Position numbers and translations under genes: made by a program
Source of the DNA: Sympetrum striolatum
Lineage: Eukaryota > Arthropoda > Insecta > Odonata > Libellulidae
Assembly: GCA_947579665.1 (NCBI GenBank)
Contig: OX388351.1
Coordinates: forward strand, 59,962,939-60,026,938
Length of the DNA stretch: 64,000 nt
Direction of reading: 5' to 3'
In this document: one piece after another, positions 59,465-64,000 of the stretch
Numbering within the stretch: position 1 is the first letter of the stretch
Layout: each line of letters begins with the position of its first letter
The notes under the pieces: model-generated
What the model was told of the DNA's origin: nothing
Databases searched by the model: none
Seen by the model: only the letters and a program-made list of their open reading frames with translations

Positions 59465-60442
59465 TCATTACACACCGCGAGCCCTTGTGGATTTTTTTGC
59501 CTTTCTCTGCCCCATCTCAGCGCCCTCTTTTGTCTCTCGTCGTTTCCTTCATCCGCCGGTTCTTTTTTGCTGGTTTTTGTCTTCGAGGAAACGCTGCGTC
59601 GATGACGGGGTTTTGTTCTGCGAGGGGACGATTCCTCTGCGAATATCCGCTTGTTGGGCCCTTCAGGATTGCTTGCGAATTTTGCGCGACGGAAAAATGC
59701 AATCCAAATTATAGGTTTAGCCTCAATATTCTTATGGTTTGAAGTGATGATATTCGTATGTTTTTCAGTATAAAGTGATTTTCCAGATTTCTTACGACTT
59801 GGGTTTCAGCATCGGAAAGATACGACTTGTTCTTAGTTCTCCTCACGAAATTAGGCGCTCGTTGCTACTCTTACATACCTTTCATAAAAGATTTACGACG
59901 CTTAATTACTTTTGGAAAAATCGAGAAATCACTGAAATCTCAATTTAGATAAGAGAAACAAAAATAACTTAATTATTAAATTATCACTTCCCTAGACTGT
60001 TAATTGTTATTTTTGAGTACATTATTATATTGATTGCTATTTATTACCTACGACATCAATGCCTTCTATTTTGTAGTGGTAATTTTCTTTTTGGGATCAA
60101 TATTAAGAAGAAAGAGGGTTTACGAAGGGTTATTAATATTATTTTGCTGGGAATTCAGGTCAATATAGATACAATGATAACAGTTAATTAGTGTATAAAA
60201 TAGAAGGAATTTTTTGATGTTACGCCATTTTCAATCACTGTTTAAACATCGTAAGGGCAATCCTATTATAGTGTAGAAATGATGCGTCATTAATCTGTTT
60301 TTCCAAAAGATTATAAGGCTATCTGTTGCTTTCCCACGGTCAATATAACGAGGAAACATTAAAACATTTTCTATACACTTAAAATGCACACTAACTGACA
60401 TTGAAGGTCTAAATGTACATTCAGTTAGATGTACATTCTAAT
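59465..60442. other. No gene seen
   Basis: Moderate GC to about 59700, then AT-rich. No recognised element. Confidence 0.5.
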
Positions 60443-60550
60443 GATCTATCTATTTCTTTCTGTTCTCACTTGACATAGGGTTAGGTGTAAGAAGAGACTT
60501 GATAGTCTCAATCTCGCCCTGAATAAAGTACTTTATTATTATTATTATTA
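60443..60550 (+). mobile_element. LINE-type 3' end with (ATT)n tail, short copy
   Basis: It matches the last 110 bp of the element at 45802-46080: TTTCTTTCTGTT, GGGTTAGGTGTAAGAAGAGA, AGTCTCAATCTCGCCC, GAATAAAG, then a (TTA)n tail at about 60532-60550. The tail is intact, so this copy is young relative to the one at 5166-5345. It is the only one of the three in plus orientation. Confidence 0.82.
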
Positions 60551-61916
60551 GATGTATTCGAGAATAAATATCTATTAAAAATAAGTAAAAATCCCGTCAT
60601 TCTAGACGGGGTAGTTTGGTAGTTTCTATATAATCGCTATCGATGACGTTTTACGAGTATCATTTCAGTGTGGTTATGAAATTTGATGAAACGATGCGAA
60701 GTTAGCATTTCTCAAGCCTTGATACCCGTCTCCAATGGAATTCTTCCAATAAGGGTGGAGGATAATGGGTAGAAGGTTGTTTTTCTCTCGGTGTAGTAAT
60801 CTCTCCTCTGAGCGTTTATGTACTCGCGCATTCCTTCCTTTTTCTTCATTTCGTCCTTTATTCGGGGGAAAGTGTTTCCGCTCCGTAGAATCCGAAGGTA
60901 AAAACGGCACATTCTTTAGACCCTTTCAATTCCTCAGGCATTTCCAAGTGGAAGAATCGAACGGATGCCGAAAAGAAATTCGATAGTGGCTCGTTCATGC
61001 GGGTAGTCATCCCACCGGATGTCTCCACTGTTTGCTGTACCTTTTGCCTCGAATTAGAACCGCTTTATCTTCGAGGTATTCTTTCAGTTACAAACAGTGT
61101 GGAAGCTTCTTTCTCTCTTTAGTTTTCCTATGTTCGGCCATAGAGTAAGGTATGGTTCGGCATAACTCCTTTGAAAAGTAATTGTTGTCCTGTCTACACG
61201 CGAGACAATCAAAAATAAATTTAACAGGACCACTTTGGGGTGTATTCAGAGAAAAAGAAATGAGATTATATAGAATTAGAATATTTTTGTATTGGTCTTT
61301 AAGCTGGGATATAGTGATTTGTTTAATACGTAATGAAAATAAAACTTAATTAATAATTTGAAGTGCTTGGTTGGCTTGGGCAATTAATAATTATAGAAAG
61401 CTTCTTGTGAGGCAAAAATACTGCAGATACTTGCTTACCTATCATATAAGGAAGGCAGACTAAAATATTTAAAATACTTGCGAACATTGTAAAGCGCATC
61501 TTTAAAATTTTAGCATGTCTTATCGATATCCGATATTATTTTTATCCTTCGCTGGTTGAAATCGTTTCGAACGCTTAAATATTCAATTTTTCGTGTAAAA
61601 ATGATAAGATAAAATAAACTTTATTTTACCGATGGAATTTCGTATTCATATTTAAAAACTCAATTCCAAGGATTTATGATTAAAAAAATAAAAAATCATC
61701 GAATTCTTATAAAGCTTTATAACAAATTAGAGGTATTAAATATTAATGAATTACCATTTCGGTGATGATAAATTGCATTTGAATGGTTTTAACTTAAAAT
61801 ATATGGAATCATATGGACCCGTTGAGACTATAATTAATAGTTATCACAGAATCTCGCGATTACCCCTAGTAGAAGATAATTGCGGAATTGATGTGTTAAA
61901 TTTCTGACGGAGCTCC
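60551..61916. other. No gene seen
   Basis: Moderate GC at 60700-61090 with unrecognised frames of 66 to 78 codons, then AT-rich. Confidence 0.5.
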
Positions 61917-62063
61917 ATTTAATACTAAAAACTTTTAATGACAAAGTCACAAAATAGAACATGTACAATTTCTACAAATAGGAATATATGGGGTAGGAAT
62001 TTTTATGGAATTGGTACATATTATATATTGTGACTTTGCCATTAAAGGTTTTTAATATAAAAT
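61917..62063. mobile_element. 147-bp foldback element (MITE-like)
   Basis: 61917-61966 and 62014-62063 are imperfect inverted complements about 50 bp long. AATGACAAAGTCACAA pairs with TTGTGACTTTGCCATT, flanked by TACTAAAAACTTTT against AAAGGTTTTTAATATA. The spacer is about 47 bp. No target-site duplication was recognised and there is no other copy in the window. Confidence 0.7.
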
Positions 62064-64000
62064 TCCACCAATTACGCTTGACAATATTTATTCCATAACA
62101 CCTCTGATAAACGCAGTCAAGGAGTTCACGATCCCGAAATCAAAGTGCTCGTAGCGATTTTAGTTTTCTCTCCGTGTTTGGGGAGTCTCCATCAATCACC
62201 CTTCGCAATTATCAAATAATCTCCCTCTCTTAACCATCGCCTGTCACAAAGTGGATTTTAAGCGCTGAACCCTCGCCCTCGAGTACGAGACAGGGTACAA
62301 GCCCTGCAACATCGTTGCGAGAGAAACTTCCGAAGATGTTTTGATGAGCTACCACGTTCCTGTCTGAGCGGGTGAAGTGTTGTGGCCTGGAAGGGGTCAG
62401 ACGTTATAACGGGTGAGATGGAAGTGATGAGATAGTCCCACGTTCCCGCAGGATGGATTGATCCTCGAATTCCCGACTTTCACGACCTTCTTCTGTTTAT
62501 CGCCGGGAATTGTTGACGCATCTTGCGAATCCTAAACGTGAGGGGAAATCCAAAGTCGACGTGTTTTTCGGTTTGAGGGAACGACGACGTCTCTGCGACA
62601 TGCTTCCATATTCTGCGGAGTTTTCGAGAGATGGGTGTTTTCGACGTATAAGGGATTTGTATGACGTATTCATGCCGGCTGGGATGATATTCATCCACTC
62701 GGCAATACGTTCGGGCGAATAAAGTTGATCAAAATGGGATCGGAGATGTTTATAAGTGCATCCGTCTTTCAAGGGATTTTTGTCTTAAATCAAAGCGTTG
62801 TTCGTTGCAATAAACTGAATAACGTTTATCTCCCAGAGTTCCCGTATTACGAATTTTATCGGCTGTGCGGGAAGTGAGGAAATCTCATTAAATTGTGCGA
62901 CTTTATTTAGCCTCAAACCAAAGGCAGAAGACGTTTGATGACATATAAGTCAGGTAATCTAGAAATAAGGAAGGAGTTTCAGAGAGTATGAACCTATCGT
63001 AAGGTGACGTATGATGATATTTGTCATAGTGCGATATCATTATAAGAGTTGGTGCACTAGAGTAAAGGTTATGGAAACGAATTATCTTAAATTTGATCGA
63101 ATAATCTTACGTTCTGATATTATTCTCCATTTTCCATATTTTATTACTGCTGCGCCTGGCAGGGGGTTCTAATACAATAATTACATAACCAACATTTCGA
63201 TGGTTATCTAATTGTTATAATCAATCATGCCATCTCAACGATTTGTTAATTACCATCCCAAATTGCAGCTGTGCGTAGTTCAATGTGTATGCCGTTCAAT
63301 TTTGTAAGCAAATAGATCGACAATCTATTCGCCCTACTGCGGATATTGAAACGGCGTTTATGAGAGATTCGACCAGATTTACGATTGGATACACCTACTT
63401 TATCCTAAGAGATGTATCTATGCGATCAAAATTCATTTATTGGGAGTTGAGATTACTGGAGGGTATATATATATATATCGAATATTTCATAGCGCTGAAT
63501 AAAATTTCGTATTCGTCGATTAAAATTAATTTTTCGAAGTGAATCCTAAGGAAGCCTTCGTAAAGACAAATTTTCAAATAACCATGCTTTATCATTAGTG
63601 AATTTTATATTTTATAGGAAGCATTTAAATTACATTACACTTACTTACTAGTAAATATTGATTAACATCGTGTTAAGAGTTCCTATTTATAACGAGAAAA
63701 ATAATAATTTACGTGTTTTAATAATAAAATTTATATTCGTAGTATAATTTCCTGGAATAACGATTCAACATTCAGCAGCAGGCTTTTATATTCGAACTCC
63801 ATCCAATCATTTCATTTAATACTTTTTTTCGGTGATTTCATCCACAATAAAGCTCTCCGGCGGATATATAGAATCTTTATTCAAATTCATCGCCGGCCTC
63901 TGACCCGCAAATGTGCATTTTATCCCAATGTTATTCCTCACCTCAGACGCGAAATCAACTTTGGGACTTACAGAGAATTCCCAAAACTCTCTTTTCCCTT
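62064..64000. other. No gene seen; possible LINE 3' motif at 63150
   Basis: 62100-62900 is GC-richer, with frames of 70 to 91 codons on both strands that were not recognised. CTGGCAGGGGGTTCTAATAC at about 63156-63175 resembles the GGCAGGGGGTGTAAAC motif of the LINE 3' end at 52903-52965. A (TA)7 run lies at about 63464-63478. AT-rich to the right edge. Confidence 0.4.

Noticed and set aside
59050..59742. Longest open frame, 230 codons, plus strand
   Set aside because: It runs through a (CT)11 microsatellite, giving a Leu/Ser run. Other frames are open over the same GC/pyrimidine-rich DNA, and no domain or splice context was recognised.
1..64000. Bacterial or phage origin, operons, CRISPR arrays, ribosomal or spliceosomal RNA genes
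   Set aside because: No long contiguous genes, no regular spacer-repeat array and no recognisable rRNA or snRNA cores. The repeats are eukaryotic retroposons and DNA transposons.

Overview
The window reads as non-coding nuclear DNA from an arthropod, most likely an insect. No ribosome-binding-site/operon structure is visible. The sequence is AT-rich by eye, with scattered GC-richer islands. No open frame exceeds about 230 codons, and none could be recognised as a host protein. What can be recognised are eukaryotic retroposons and DNA transposons: LINE pieces, tRNA-headed SINEs and MITEs. No intact protein gene, functional tRNA, rRNA or CRISPR array can be supported. The species and the host locus cannot be named from the sequence alone.

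Layout. 0-8 kb: SINE copies (475-615, 6620-6750, 8085-8165), a LINE 3' end (5166-5345) and a GC-rich block (about 5760-6100). 8.5-14.5 kb: a perfect 5 x 17-bp tandem array (8566-8650), then a strong back-to-back 3'/5' splice site (8699/8700), a TIR element (11938-12214) and a weaker splice-site pair (14403/14404). 17-27 kb: a truncated and a complete copy of one MITE (17500-17692, 26858-27210), a tRNA-like SINE (18617-18744), an 82-bp Tc1/mariner-like mini-MITE (21802-21883) and a roughly 400-bp inverted-repeat palindrome (about 23190-23600) with a third arm at 26695-26857. 27-35 kb: more SINEs, a 52-bp minisatellite (28251-28395), a decayed CR1/Jockey-type LINE reverse-transcriptase fragment on the minus strand (about 32187-32885) and an 80-bp tandem duplication (34618-34778). 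39-46 kb: a second strong back-to-back splice site (39859/39860), diverged tandem repeats (41036-41580, 44539-44834), a second Tc1-like mini-MITE (42402-42478) and a LINE 3' end with an (ATT)n tail (45802-46080). 46-64 kb: sparse SINE and LINE ends, a CT microsatellite, and a small foldback element (61917-62063).

Main idea. On the plus strand, two sites 31 kb apart have a good branch-point/polypyrimidine tract/CAG joined directly to GTAA (CAG|GTAAAT and CAG|GTAAGC). Each is followed 48-49 nt later by another strong donor (GTGAGT, GTAAGA). This is the layout of recursive (ratchet) splice sites with short RS-exons in very long introns. It fits the absence of recognisable coding exons across 64 kb. 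The working model is that much or all of the window is inside one giant plus-strand intron colonised by transposons. This is inference and needs RNA data.
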